Source of the DNA: DAORHV01 sp964448405
GTDB taxonomy: Bacteria; Patescibacteriota; Gracilibacteria; Peribacterales; Peribacteraceae
Direction: 5' to 3'
Assembly: GCA_964448405.1 (NCBI GenBank)
Contig: CAYUVW010000001.1
Span: forward strand, 37,576-101,575
DNA: 64,000 nucleotides
The notes below the pieces were generated by a model. It ran no database searches, was not told the origin of the DNA, and saw only the letters and a list, made by a program, of their open reading frames with translations. How positions within the stretch are numbered: position 1 is the stretch's first letter; every line of letters begins with the position of its first letter. A program made the translations under genes and the position numbers. This document shows positions 54,172 to 62,712 of the stretch, one piece after another.

Positions 54172-56556
54172 CTATTGCGAGCTCTTCTTGCGGATCAGCA
54201 AGAGAAGCTTATCGGCTTCTTCCGTACGCCCGAGCTTTTTTGCCAGTGCCGTTTCTCTCTCCGCATTCTCGAGTGCATTGCTGTGGTAGTACGCGAGGGC
54301 AAAATTGAAGTGCGCATCAGCCGATTTCGGATCGGCATCCACAGCTCGCTGGCAAGACTCCAGTGCGTCTGCATTCTTTTGCATGCTCACGTACAGCGCA
54401 CACAGATTATTCCAGACCGCGCCATTCGAGGGGTTCAGCGCGATTGCCGTACGGAACGATTGTTCGGCCTCTACATAACTGCCGCTTTGTGCCTGCGCTA
54501 TACCCAGATCATTGAACGAGACAGAGTCTTGCACCGGGTTTACAGCCAATGACGGCGCAGCTCCGCTGCCGGTTTTCTGCGACGCTGGCGCAACACCCGC
54601 AGGGCGATACAGCCACGCACTCCAGGTGTAGCCGGCTTTGTCGAATACCGCCGAAATGAAGCCGTAATTCAGATTCGGATAATTCTTCCCAGCCAGTGCG
54701 AGGAGCGTGAGGTACGCATCGGCAGCCTCTTTCCACTTTCCCTCGTTAATGTACTGCGTCGCAAGAATCGCATACGGCTCGGGCATTGCAGGGCGGAGTC
54801 GCATGACTTCCGCAGTCAAAGCGATCACGTCTTCTTTGCGGCCTTGGCGCAGTGCGATTTTCGCCAAAGAGAGCGTTGCCTTCACCCCTTGGGGGTTGCT
54901 CTCACGTACCCGATTCAGTTCGCGGATCACCGTAGGGATATCCAGTTGCGACACCGAATCAAAGCCGTCATCGAACTGCAGTTTCGTTGGGCTTACAAGC
55001 GTGTATTTCCATTTCTTGATCAACGGCTGATTCGCGGGCGTATTCTTCAGATAGACGGCCACCCAGTCGTCCAAGTACACCAGCGGCCACTGTGCATCGG
55101 TGTCCAAAATGGTGCTGTACGGCAGATCTTTTTCTCGGCGAATGGCATCGTAATCGACCATGGCGTAGGTAAAGCCATACTTGTCTTCCAATGTTTTCCA
55201 GTGCGCCGGATCAACGCCTGCGGCATAGGCGTGCGCCAAATAATCGAAGCCGTAGTCGACGTTGCGTCCGTCAAGAAACACCTTGCGATCGGGATAGCCG
55301 CGATAAATAAGATAGCCGCCGATGCCGTAGGTGTTGAACATGTTCCCAGTGATTTTTTCTTGTTCCACGAAATCCGTGGCGCCGCGCGCCAGATCGAATT
55401 GTCCGAAGCCGAACAAATTGTCACGCCGCTCGAACTCGTACGAACGCTCCACGGCAACGTGGGCGCCGTACAGCGTCAGTGCAACGCCAACGACGATCGC
55501 AAGGACGCGCTTGCGGCCGGTCATCCAAGTGTCGACACGGGCCGCGCACGCGCTTCGGTCGAATTGGTAGAACGCAGTACCGATGGACGCAAAGACAAAG
55601 AGTATTTCGTGGCGGACTGCCTGACGCGAAAGGTAGGCGGTTGCCAAGAGCAACAAGCCGTTGAATACCCAGTGTTTCCTGCCAAGCAACAGCGCTGTGA
55701 TCGCTACGCCAAAAAAGAGCCACACATCGGCCATATACGGCAGCCAACCGCGCGGTTGCCATTCGGCAATGAATGCAATCGTTTGATCATTCAGTAACTG
55801 CGAGAGATACGACAATGTGCCCAGTCCGTTTGGTGGCAAGACGAGTGCAATACCCATGGCAAGAAGCGTGCAAGCCAACAGGACGCCGCTGCGTATCGAT
55901 TCGTTTCGTTCGTAGTGTCGTCGTGCATTTGCCGCACTCTGGAGCAGAAGGAAAGCGACAATGGCGCAGCCAAGCAATGCGGCGCCGCCGTGCATATTCA
56001 CCCACAGCAATTCCAGTCCCACGAATGCCGCGCAAATCTGCATGCGTCTACGCATGGAGGCGGCATCCAAAAAACGGAATGCCATCAGCACGAATGCGCT
56101 GAAAAAGACGAACGTGAATAGCTGCGGTCGCTCCAGAAAACTCCCCTTCGTCATGACGACTGCCCAGAGGGCAAGGAGGAGGTGCGTAAGGCGTTTGCGC
56201 TTCGCAAGAAGCAATAACAGGCCTACCGATGTACAGGCGATGACGCCACGGAACAGGATAATGCCGACCGGTCCGCCGATGTGGTACAGGAGATGCAGCA
56301 CGATCTGCGCCAGCCATTCGTGTGTTGCCAGATACGGCAGTCCGCTGCGCGTGTAGGCAAAAGGATCAATGCCGATCAATGCATGCGTTTGCAGCATGAT
56401 TTTGCCGGACGTAATGTGCCACCAGAAGTCGCGATCCATGATCTTGTACGTGCAGACCCAAAACACAGCCAATGCACTGAGAATCACTGCAAAAGACCAT
56501 AGGGCGTTCCTGGTGCCCTTGGGAAACTTCCGGTGAACAAGAGAGGCAAGTTTCAT
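54172..56556 (-). CDS. Polytopic membrane protein with C-terminal TPR repeats
   Basis: A 794-residue protein. The first 400 residues hold about ten hydrophobic helices, starting with LWSFAVILSALAVFWVCTY. An early acidic/aromatic loop (KIMDRDFWWHITSGKIML) and an ERPQLFTF segment resemble GT-C-type membrane glycosyltransferases with unknown donors. A globular extracytoplasmic part follows (NMFNTYGIGGYLIYRGYPDRKVFLDG), then TPR helices at about 560-790 (FNDLGIAQAQSGSYVEAEQS, AVWNNLCALYVSMQKNADAL). Glycosylation of surface proteins such as the neighbouring NHL giant is a possibility, not shown. A TGTAGAAT box precedes the ATG by 14 nt. Confidence 0.75.
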   Translation of the reverse strand: MKLASLVHRKFPKGTRNALWSFAVILSALAVFWVCTYKIMDRDFWWHITSGKIMLQTHALIGIDPFAYTRSGLPYLATHEWLAQIVLHLLYHIGGPVGIILFRGVIACTSVGLLLLLAKRKRLTHLLLALWAVVMTKGSFLERPQLFTFVFFSAFVLMAFRFLDAASMRRRMQICAAFVGLELLWVNMHGGAALLGCAIVAFLLLQSAANARRHYERNESIRSGVLLACTLLAMGIALVLPPNGLGTLSYLSQLLNDQTIAFIAEWQPRGWLPYMADVWLFFGVAITALLLGRKHWVFNGLLLLATAYLSRQAVRHEILFVFASIGTAFYQFDRSACAARVDTWMTGRKRVLAIVVGVALTLYGAHVAVERSYEFERRDNLFGFGQFDLARGATDFVEQEKITGNMFNTYGIGGYLIYRGYPDRKVFLDGRNVDYGFDYLAHAYAAGVDPAHWKTLEDKYGFTYAMVDYDAIRREKDLPYSTILDTDAQWPLVYLDDWVAVYLKNTPANQPLIKKWKYTLVSPTKLQFDDGFDSVSQLDIPTVIRELNRVRESNPQGVKATLSLAKIALRQGRKEDVIALTAEVMRLRPAMPEPYAILATQYINEGKWKEAADAYLTLLALAGKNYPNLNYGFISAVFDKAGYTWSAWLYRPAGVAPASQKTGSGAAPSLAVNPVQDSVSFNDLGIAQAQSGSYVEAEQSFRTAIALNPSNGAVWNNLCALYVSMQKNADALESCQRAVDADPKSADAHFNFALAYYHSNALENAERETALAKKLGRTEEADKLLLLIRKKSSQ

Positions 56557-56590
56557 GCGCTTCGCTGCACATTCTACACACCTTTCTCCA

Positions 56591-56685
56591 GGCGACTACG
56601 ACCTTCGGTTTTGGATCCCGGCGCGCTTCGCGCGATCGCGCCCTAGGCAAAGCCTCGGGCGGACAACTGAGAGAAGCGCCTGAGG
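56591..56685 (-). pseudogene. Broken second copy of tRNA-Trp
   Basis: A 20-nt block at 56596-56615 is identical to 56727-56746 of the intact tRNA (T-arm edge, variable loop and anticodon arm). The acceptor/D-arm end at 56664-56681 matches 56761-56778 with only the two central bases changed. Part of the T-arm is missing and a GC-rich hairpin segment of about 48 nt replaces the middle of the anticodon/D region, so it cannot fold as a tRNA. Confidence 0.65.
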
Positions 56686-56702
56686 GGTCTGTGCGAGTCG
56701 AA

Positions 56703-56778
56703 TGGCAGGCGCTGTAGGGATCGAACCTACGACCTTCGGTTTTGGAGACCGACGCTCTACCAACTGAGCTAAGCGCCT
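56703..56778 (-). tRNA. tRNA-Trp (anticodon CCA)
   Basis: On the minus strand the acceptor AGGCGCT/AGCGCCT, D-arm (AGCTCAGTTGGTAGAGC), anticodon loop CTCCAAA giving CCA, T-arm with GTTCGATC, discriminator G and an encoded CCA are all present. Length is 76 nt including CCA. Confidence 0.95.
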
Positions 56779-56819
56779 AGGACTCGCCCGCGCATTGTAC
56801 GGAAAGTGACGGCGCAGGG

Positions 56820-59198
56820 CTACTCGGCCTTCTTCTTTCCCCAGCCGCCCTTTTTGCCGCCCCAGCGTCCCGGAGGAGCCTCGCGCTTCTTCTTCAGCAT
56901 GGCGATGGCGATTTCGGACGTCACTTCGTCCACAGTCAGCTTCTTGCCGAGCGAGACGTTGGTTTTGCCGTCGGTAATGTAGGGTCCGAAGCGGCCGTCC
57001 TTAATCTTAATTTCTCCTTTGGATTCCGGGTCCATGCCGAGTTCCTTCAACGGCGCGGCGTTCTTCTTGGCGCTGGTGGTGGCGATGAGGTTCTGCGCCA
57101 TGGCGAAGTCGACCGTGAACGGATGCACGTCTTTGCCCAAACTGGCGGTGACCGTGCCGCTCTTCAAATAGGGACCGAAACGGCCCAGGTGCAGCTCGAT
57201 CGGCGTGCCGGTGGCGTCTTTGCCCAAGTTGCGCGGGAAGCTCAGCAGTGCCTGCGCCTCTTCAAACGTCACGGTGTCGGCATGCATGCCCGGAAAGAGC
57301 GATGCCGCGCGCGGTTTGGCTTTCTTGCCCTTTTCCTTGTCCCACAATCCCAGCTGCACGTAGGCGCCGAAGCGTCCGGTGCGCACCACAATCGGCAGTT
57401 TTGTTTCTGGATCAATACCCAGCTCGCGGTCTTTCATTACGCTCTCCTTGCTGATTTCCGTCGTCTTGCGGGCAACTAATTCGGCGAACGGTCCGTAGAA
57501 CGATTTCATTAACGGAACCCATTCGGATTTTCCTTCGGCGATATCGTCCAGCCACTCTTCCATTTTGGCGGTGAACTGCAAATCCACAATGTCCTTAAAG
57601 TGTTCGGCCAACAGGTCAATGACCGTGAACGCAATGTCCTCGGGTGCCAACTGCTTGCCTTCCTTGCGGATGTACCCGCGCGCCTGAATCGTGCTGATGG
57701 TCGGTGCGTAGGTACTCGGACGTCCAATGCCCTCCTCTTCCAATTTCTTCACCAAGCTGGCTTCCGTATAGCGTGGTGGCGGTTTCGTGAAGTGTTGTTC
57801 TGGCTGCAATTCTTCGCACGTCAGCGGCTCGCCTTTCTCCAACACGGGCAGGAATTTCTCGCCGTCCATTTCTTCGGATTCCTTGTCTTTGCTCAACTGG
57901 TCTTCGTCTTTGTCTTCGAAGTACACGCGCAAGAATCCGTCGAACGTCACCGTTTGTCCGGTGGCGCGGAAACCATACAAGTCCTGCTTGCCTTGCGCTT
58001 CGATGTCGGCACCCACGCGCTTAATTTCCGCAGTGGCCATCTGCGTGGCCATCGTACGGTTCCAAATCAACGAGTAGAGCTTCAGTTGTTGCTCGTCCAA
58101 CACGCCGGCAACCGACTGCGGCGTGCGGTTCATTTCGGTTGGACGAATGGCTTCGTGTGCTTCCTGGGCACCCTTGGCTTTGGTCTTGTACAAGCGCGGC
58201 GTGGGCAACACGTATTCGCGTCCGTACAGGTGCTGCACGGTTTCTTTGGCGTCGTCCAAGGCCTTTTGGCTCAGGTTCACCGAGTCGGTACGCATGTAGG
58301 TAATCAAACCCGTGGTACCAATTCCTTTGCCCAGGTTCACACCTTCGTACAGCTGCTGAGCGACCACCATGGTTTGCTTCACCGAGAAGCCCAGTTTGCG
58401 GCCGGCTTCCTGCTGCAGTGTGGAGGTGGTGAACGGCGGCGGAGGAGTCTTTTTCAGTTCCTTGGTTTCCACATTCTTCACGGCGAATGTCGCGCCTTCC
58501 AAATCCTTGGTCACGTGCTCGGAGTCGGCGGCCGAACCCGGCACGAATTTCTCGCCGTTCTTCTCTTTGAATTGCGCAGTGAATTGCTCGCCCGTCACCT
58601 TCTTCATTTTGGCATCAATGCTCCAATACTCCACCGCGTTGAACGCCTTAATCTCCCGCTCGCGATCCACGATCACGCGCACGGCGACCGACTGCACGCG
58701 TCCGGCAGAGAGTCCGCGGTACACCTTCTTCCACAAGAACGGCGACAGCGTGTAACCCACTAAACGGTCCAGCACGCGGCGTGCCTGCTGAGCATGCACC
58801 AACTGCATGTTCATTGTGCGCGGGTTGGCAATGGCATGTTTAATGGCCGTCTCGGTAATCTCATGGAAGACGATGCGCTTCACCTCGCCCTGTTTTTTTA
58901 CTTTGAGTGCCGCGAGTAAGTGCCAACCAATGGCTTCTCCTTCGCGGTCTTCATCAGTCGCGATCAAGATGTCATCTGCCTCCTTTAATGCGGCCTGCAA
59001 GGTTTTCACCGTGGCAGCCTTTTCCTTGGGGACGATGTACGTGGGCTCGAAGTCATGGTCCACGTCGATACCCAGTTCCTTCTTGGGCAAGTCGCGAATG
59101 TGGCCCATGCTGGATTCCACGATGTAATCCTTTCCGAGGAATTTTTTAATGGTTTTGGCTTTCGTCGGGCTCTCGACGATAACAAGGTGAGTCGGCAT
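56820..59198 (-). CDS. topA: DNA topoisomerase I (type IA)
   Basis: A 792-residue enzyme that relaxes negative supercoils through a 5'-phosphotyrosine intermediate. It has the N-terminal TOPRIM domain (MPTHLVIVESPTKAKTIKKF, LIATDEDREGEAIGWHLL), the RRVLDRLVGYTLSPFLWKK region, the active-site tyrosine in GLITYMRTDSVNLS, and HEAIRPT. Instead of classic four-cysteine zinc ribbons, the C-terminus has Cys-free topoisomerase C-terminal repeats (VVRTGRFGAYVQLG, HLGRFGPYLKSG, KDGRFGPYITDG) and a basic tail. This type of C-terminus is common outside the Proteobacteria. It lies 41 nt downstream of the tRNA-Trp 5' end on the same strand. Confidence 0.96.
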   Translation of the reverse strand: MPTHLVIVESPTKAKTIKKFLGKDYIVESSMGHIRDLPKKELGIDVDHDFEPTYIVPKEKAATVKTLQAALKEADDILIATDEDREGEAIGWHLLAALKVKKQGEVKRIVFHEITETAIKHAIANPRTMNMQLVHAQQARRVLDRLVGYTLSPFLWKKVYRGLSAGRVQSVAVRVIVDREREIKAFNAVEYWSIDAKMKKVTGEQFTAQFKEKNGEKFVPGSAADSEHVTKDLEGATFAVKNVETKELKKTPPPPFTTSTLQQEAGRKLGFSVKQTMVVAQQLYEGVNLGKGIGTTGLITYMRTDSVNLSQKALDDAKETVQHLYGREYVLPTPRLYKTKAKGAQEAHEAIRPTEMNRTPQSVAGVLDEQQLKLYSLIWNRTMATQMATAEIKRVGADIEAQGKQDLYGFRATGQTVTFDGFLRVYFEDKDEDQLSKDKESEEMDGEKFLPVLEKGEPLTCEELQPEQHFTKPPPRYTEASLVKKLEEEGIGRPSTYAPTISTIQARGYIRKEGKQLAPEDIAFTVIDLLAEHFKDIVDLQFTAKMEEWLDDIAEGKSEWVPLMKSFYGPFAELVARKTTEISKESVMKDRELGIDPETKLPIVVRTGRFGAYVQLGLWDKEKGKKAKPRAASLFPGMHADTVTFEEAQALLSFPRNLGKDATGTPIELHLGRFGPYLKSGTVTASLGKDVHPFTVDFAMAQNLIATTSAKKNAAPLKELGMDPESKGEIKIKDGRFGPYITDGKTNVSLGKKLTVDEVTSEIAIAMLKKKREAPPGRWGGKKGGWGKKKAE

Positions 59199-59312
59199 AC
59201 GATAATGCAGGGTCTTTCAAGTGCAGCCTATTGTCAAGCAAGGCACCTCCTTGGTTTCGCGTTTATCGGCTCAATGGCGACCTGAATCGAGTTGTGGTAG
59301 AATGTATTCAAT

Positions 59313-60143
59313 ATGCGCGCCGGTCCCTCTGCCGAGACTCCACGAGAACAGCCGACTGCAATGCCGGAAGTTCAGCCTGCAGAACCACCGACTGCGTCCC
59401 TGTTGGAGAAGTTGAAACTCGAAATCATCGCGTTGCCGGTCAAACCGACGGACGTTGGAGATGTGCAGGTTCCCGCCGGCAGCGATCGTAATGCGGCCCT
59501 GCGTCAGGAGGTCGACAAACGCTACAACGAAGTTGAGCGCAAAATCAGTCTGGCGCTGGAAAGCGGCGTGCTCACCAAAGACGACGCCAAGAATATGGAG
59601 CGCTTCCTGCAACAGAAGCGCGAGGCATTGGCAAAAGAAGATCCGTACCTGGAGGCATCGAACAAAGACAACGTGCTTGTACGCAGCATCAACTACCTGC
59701 AGAACTACGCGCACCAGAAAGCAAACGAAGGCACTCTGGTGACCAATGCCATCGACGGAGCCGGAAACTTTGCATCGTGGAGCGGAATTTCGCACGCGCT
59801 TGGCGCAGGTACAACGGCACTCTTGGCGCGCACCGCATTAGCGTCCGCTGCTGGGCCGGCCGGCATTGTCGCCAGCGTGGTGGGTGGCATCGGAGGATCA
59901 ATCGCATTGCAGAAGGCAGGCTCACTCCTGTCGCGTTTCGGCATTCCGCCGAAGGTCGGTGGCATCATCGCCAAGGCAGGTGCCATTGCCGCCATCGCCG
60001 CACTTTCGCCGGCATCTCTTCCTGTTATGGGCACATCGGCGCTCATCGGATTGGTCATGTACGGTGCTAACCGCGCCGTGCAGTCGGCAGCCGAGGAGCA
60101 GAAAAAGAGACAGGCGCTGACTGCCATCGGTGCAACTGCGTAA
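59313..60143 (+). CDS. Hypothetical protein with glycine/alanine-rich hydrophobic C-terminal region
   Basis: A 276-residue protein. Residues 1-125 are hydrophilic and helical (LKLEIIALPVKPTDVGDVQV, LTKDDAKNMERFLQQKREAL). From about 140 on it is rich in Gly, Ala, Ser and Ile (AGTTALLARTALASAAGPAG, GIVASVVGGIGGSIALQKAG), reading like several weak membrane segments or a glycine-zipper region. It ends with a charged helix (RAVQSAAEEQKKRQ). No family is recognised; membrane insertion seems possible. The ATG follows TAGAAT (59298-59303) by 9 nt, and it is divergent from topA. Confidence 0.75.
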   Translation: MRAGPSAETPREQPTAMPEVQPAEPPTASLLEKLKLEIIALPVKPTDVGDVQVPAGSDRNAALRQEVDKRYNEVERKISLALESGVLTKDDAKNMERFLQQKREALAKEDPYLEASNKDNVLVRSINYLQNYAHQKANEGTLVTNAIDGAGNFASWSGISHALGAGTTALLARTALASAAGPAGIVASVVGGIGGSIALQKAGSLLSRFGIPPKVGGIIAKAGAIAAIAALSPASLPVMGTSALIGLVMYGANRAVQSAAEEQKKRQALTAIGATA

Positions 60144-60412
60144 TGCTGCATGAGCGAGAAATTTCGACGGTTTTCTCCATGCGCGGAAAACTGCTTTGGC
60201 TGTAGTTCTAGCCAGGAAGTCATTGACTCTTGCCGATATTTGTTCCTGAACACTAGTAAAGTGATCAGAACTTGTACTCAATTCTTTTGGCTTACAGAAG
60301 CGACGTTGGCTTGTGAATCACGTTTATCAATGCATTTCAAGTCTTTTTTGGCTTGCCGTCGCGGTTCGTGCTCGTAGAATGTTGCTCATCTACTTCCTAC
60401 CCCAAGATTCTC
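60144..60412 (+). promoter_or_regulatory. Intergenic region with HU promoter
   Basis: Most of these 269 nt carry nothing recognisable. At the right end TTGCCG, a 16-nt spacer and TAGAAT (60375-60380) form a promoter with a leader of about 26 nt lacking a Shine-Dalgarno. Confidence 0.5.
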
Positions 60413-60688
60413 ATGTCCAAGCAGGATCTGATTGCCGCCATTGCGGACGCTTCCGGCGTCACCAAGCGCGCTGCTTCCGACGCCCTCGAGGCGCTCATCT
60501 CCACGGTGACCAAGGAGCTCAAGAAGGGTCACAATGTCACGATCACGGGCTTCGGCACGTTCCGTGTCAGCAAGCGCCAGGCTCGCATGGGTGTGAACCC
60601 ACGCAACCCGACGCAGAAGATCAGCATCCCGGCTATGAAGGTTCCGTCCTTCAAGGCTGGCAAGACCCTCAAGGATGCCGTTCGCTAG
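60413..60688 (+). CDS. HU family DNA-binding protein
   Basis: A 91-residue histone-like protein that bends and compacts DNA. It begins MSKQDLIAAIADASGVTKRA and contains the dimer helices, VTITGFGTFRVSKRQARMG, the DNA-binding beta-arm with NPRNPTQKISIPA and the closing PSFKAGKTLKDAVR. All are standard for HU/IHF proteins. The upstream extension of the frame is not part of the gene. A strong terminator follows. Confidence 0.96.
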   Translation: MSKQDLIAAIADASGVTKRAASDALEALISTVTKELKKGHNVTITGFGTFRVSKRQARMGVNPRNPTQKISIPAMKVPSFKAGKTLKDAVR

Positions 60689-60716
60689 TCTGAAATCGTA
60701 AGAATGCCTATGAAAC

Positions 60717-60741
60717 AATCCCGCCGTAAGGCGGGATTTTT
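60717..60741 (+). terminator. Rho-independent terminator of HU
   Basis: CCCGCC-GTAA-GGCGGG is followed by ATTTTT. Confidence 0.85.
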
Positions 60742-60804
60742 CGTTACAGAAAGCCTCTCTTTCCAGAGAGGGTGAAGGCTCTGTTCCAACGCCCGTTTCC
60801 GCGC

Positions 60805-60810
60805 TATCAT
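60805..60810 (+). promoter_or_regulatory. -10 hexamer of the Jag/KhpB gene, leaderless start
   Basis: TATCAT lies 7 nt before the ATG at 60818. Confidence 0.45.
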
Positions 60811-60817
60811 CCCAACG

Positions 60818-61369
60818 ATGGACCAGTTGATTATCGACACTCTCGGCCAGATCCTCACGCTCATCGGCATTCCGTTCGACGGCATTACCGTAAAACAGGA
60901 AGGCGAAATCACGCGTGTGGACGTGCAGTGCAAAGAGGCCAGCCGTCTGATCGGTTGGCATGGTGAAACGCTCAACTCGGTGCAGCATTTGTTGAAGTCC
61001 GTCATTCGCTCGCTGAAGAAAATGGAGAAGGCTCCGTTCCTCGTCTTGGACGTAGACGGCTACCGCCTGATGCAGGAAGACAAAGTTCGCAAGATTGCAG
61101 AAGCCAAGGCCGATTTCGTACGCCGCACGGGTGCCCGCGTCACGCTGTCGCCCATGAGCCCGTACTTCCGCCGCATCGTGCACATGCATGTTGCCAACAC
61201 GCCCGCACTTGCCGACATGACCACCGAGAGCATCGGCGAAGGCGATTACCGCCAAGTTGTCATTCGTCTGAAGCAGGACAAGGGTGTCGTTCTTACTGAA
61301 ACAAGCAGCGAAGAATTGTCGCCGGTCATGGCCGACGCGCCGGACGGATTGGAGAACCTCGATATCTAA
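60818..61369 (+). CDS. Jag/KhpB-type KH-R3H RNA-binding protein
   Basis: A 183-residue cytosolic protein with a KH domain (ASRLIGWHGETLNSVQHLLK, where the GxxG is GWHG) and a C-terminal R3H domain (SPMSPYFRRIVHMHVANTPA, TTESIGEGDYRQVVI). Jag/KhpB binds small RNAs and mRNAs and, in Gram-positives, affects elongation and division. The Jag_N domain is replaced by a short N-terminal helix. In many bacteria jag neighbours yidC and rnpA; here it follows HU. A 9-nt repeat element starts at its stop codon. Confidence 0.9.
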   Translation: MDQLIIDTLGQILTLIGIPFDGITVKQEGEITRVDVQCKEASRLIGWHGETLNSVQHLLKSVIRSLKKMEKAPFLVLDVDGYRLMQEDKVRKIAEAKADFVRRTGARVTLSPMSPYFRRIVHMHVANTPALADMTTESIGEGDYRQVVIRLKQDKGVVLTETSSEELSPVMADAPDGLENLDI

Positions 61370-61464
61370 GAGTCCAAAGAGTTCAATGAGTCCAAGGATT
61401 CTTCGGGAAGCTGTTCGACAAATCGTTGGACTCTTTGGAATCCTCGGTTTCTTTGGACTCTTAT
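61368..61464. repeat. 9-nt-period palindromic element (copy E), likely bidirectional terminator
   Basis: The left arm (61370-61400) and right arm (61427-61464) consist of inverted 9-nt units and can form a long imperfect hairpin. They lie between the convergent Jag and dnaJ stops, and the dnaJ TAA is inside the right edge. Confidence 0.75.
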
Positions 61465-62570
61465 TTCTGAAACTTCTTCAGCTGCTCGTACAAGTGCTTC
61501 TCCTCGCGCGACAGTTTCTCCGGCACCACCACATTCACCGTCACGTACTGGTCGCCGTGGCGCGAGGTGTTGAGCACCGGCATGCCTTTGCCCTTCAATC
61601 GAAGCGTTTGGCCCGGCTGCGTGCCTGCCGGAATCGTCATGGATGACGTGCCTTGCACGGTCTCTACATCGACCGTGGTGCCCAACGTTGCGTCGATCAC
61701 CGAGATGTCCAACATGGTGCGGATATCGTCGCCGTCGCGCACGAAGCGTTCGTCGGGCTGCACGCGCATGCGCACGAACAATGCGCCGGCAGGAGCACCG
61801 TTGCGACCCGCCTCGCCTTCGCCGGAAAGCTTGAGCGACTGTCCGTCATCAATGCCCGCCGGCACACGCACCTTCACCGACTTGCGGTCTTGGCGCCTGC
61901 CTTCGCCGCTACACTGCTTGCACGGTTTTTCGGGAATCTTGCCGCTGCCATGACATGTGGGACAAATGGCGTTCTGCTGAATGGTTCCGAACAGCGAGCG
62001 CGTCTGGCGCGTGACGGATCCTTTGCCATCGCACTCTTTGCACGTGACCATTCCCGAACCTTTTTCCCCTCCTCCGCCGTTGCAGTCCGCGCACTGCACC
62101 ATGGTGGTGAACGTCACTTCGCGCTCCATGCCCGTGACCGCCGCTTCGAACGGGATGGTCATTTCGATTTCAATATCGCGACCGTTGCCGTCGTTCCTGC
62201 GCGGACGTCGCCCGCCGCTGGAGCCGAAGAACGTTTCGAACAAATCCCCCAAGCCCTCGAACTGCGACGGATCGAAACCGCCCGAACCGCCCTGGAATCC
62301 CGAGAAATCGAAACCACCAAATCCCCCTCCCCCTCCGCCGAATCCGGCGCCTGCGTCCGCGTTGCCGAATTGGTCGTACATCTGCTTTTTCTTGGGGTCG
62401 CTTAAAATCTCGTAGGCCTGGTTCACCTCCTTGAACTGGTCCTCCTTCGACTTATCACCCTTGTGCTTGTCGGGGTGCAATTCCTTGCTGAGTTTACGGT
62501 ATGCCTGCTTGATCTCTTGTTCAGAGGCCGAGCGCTCAACGCCGAGAATCTTGTAGGGGTCTTTGGCCAT
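61461..62570 (-). CDS. dnaJ: Chaperone protein DnaJ
   Basis: A 369-residue type I J-protein, co-chaperone of DnaK. The J domain begins MAKDPYKILGVERSASEQEI and has the HPD triad in LHPDKHKG. A Gly/Phe-rich linker (GFGGGGGGFGGFDFSGFQGG) follows, then four CxxCxGxG-type zinc motifs (CADCNGGG, CKECDGKG, CPTCHGSG, CKQCSGEG) and the C-terminal substrate-binding domain. The first motif has an extra Gly stretch (CADCNGGGGEKGSG). ATG 62570 is 9 nt after TACACT (62580-62585, minus). The longer frame to 62669 lacks family sequence. Confidence 0.96.
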   Translation of the reverse strand: MAKDPYKILGVERSASEQEIKQAYRKLSKELHPDKHKGDKSKEDQFKEVNQAYEILSDPKKKQMYDQFGNADAGAGFGGGGGGFGGFDFSGFQGGSGGFDPSQFEGLGDLFETFFGSSGGRRPRRNDGNGRDIEIEMTIPFEAAVTGMEREVTFTTMVQCADCNGGGGEKGSGMVTCKECDGKGSVTRQTRSLFGTIQQNAICPTCHGSGKIPEKPCKQCSGEGRRQDRKSVKVRVPAGIDDGQSLKLSGEGEAGRNGAPAGALFVRMRVQPDERFVRDGDDIRTMLDISVIDATLGTTVDVETVQGTSSMTIPAGTQPGQTLRLKGKGMPVLNTSRHGDQYVTVNVVVPEKLSREEKHLYEQLKKFQK

Positions 62571-62698
62571 GCGGCGCACAGTGTACACCAACGAAGGCGT
62601 TGGTACGCCGTCACATCTTCCGTGCACTGAAGTTTGCCCAGAGGCCGTTTTCCTGCGAAAGAGGGTCAATCAAACTTTTCAAAGAGTCGACTTTCTGC

Positions 62699-62704
62699 TA
62701 CAAT
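62699..62704 (+). promoter_or_regulatory. -10 hexamer, leaderless start of the 62713 gene
   Basis: TACAAT lies 8 nt before the ATG at 62713. Confidence 0.5.
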
Positions 62705-62712
62705 GTCATGAT

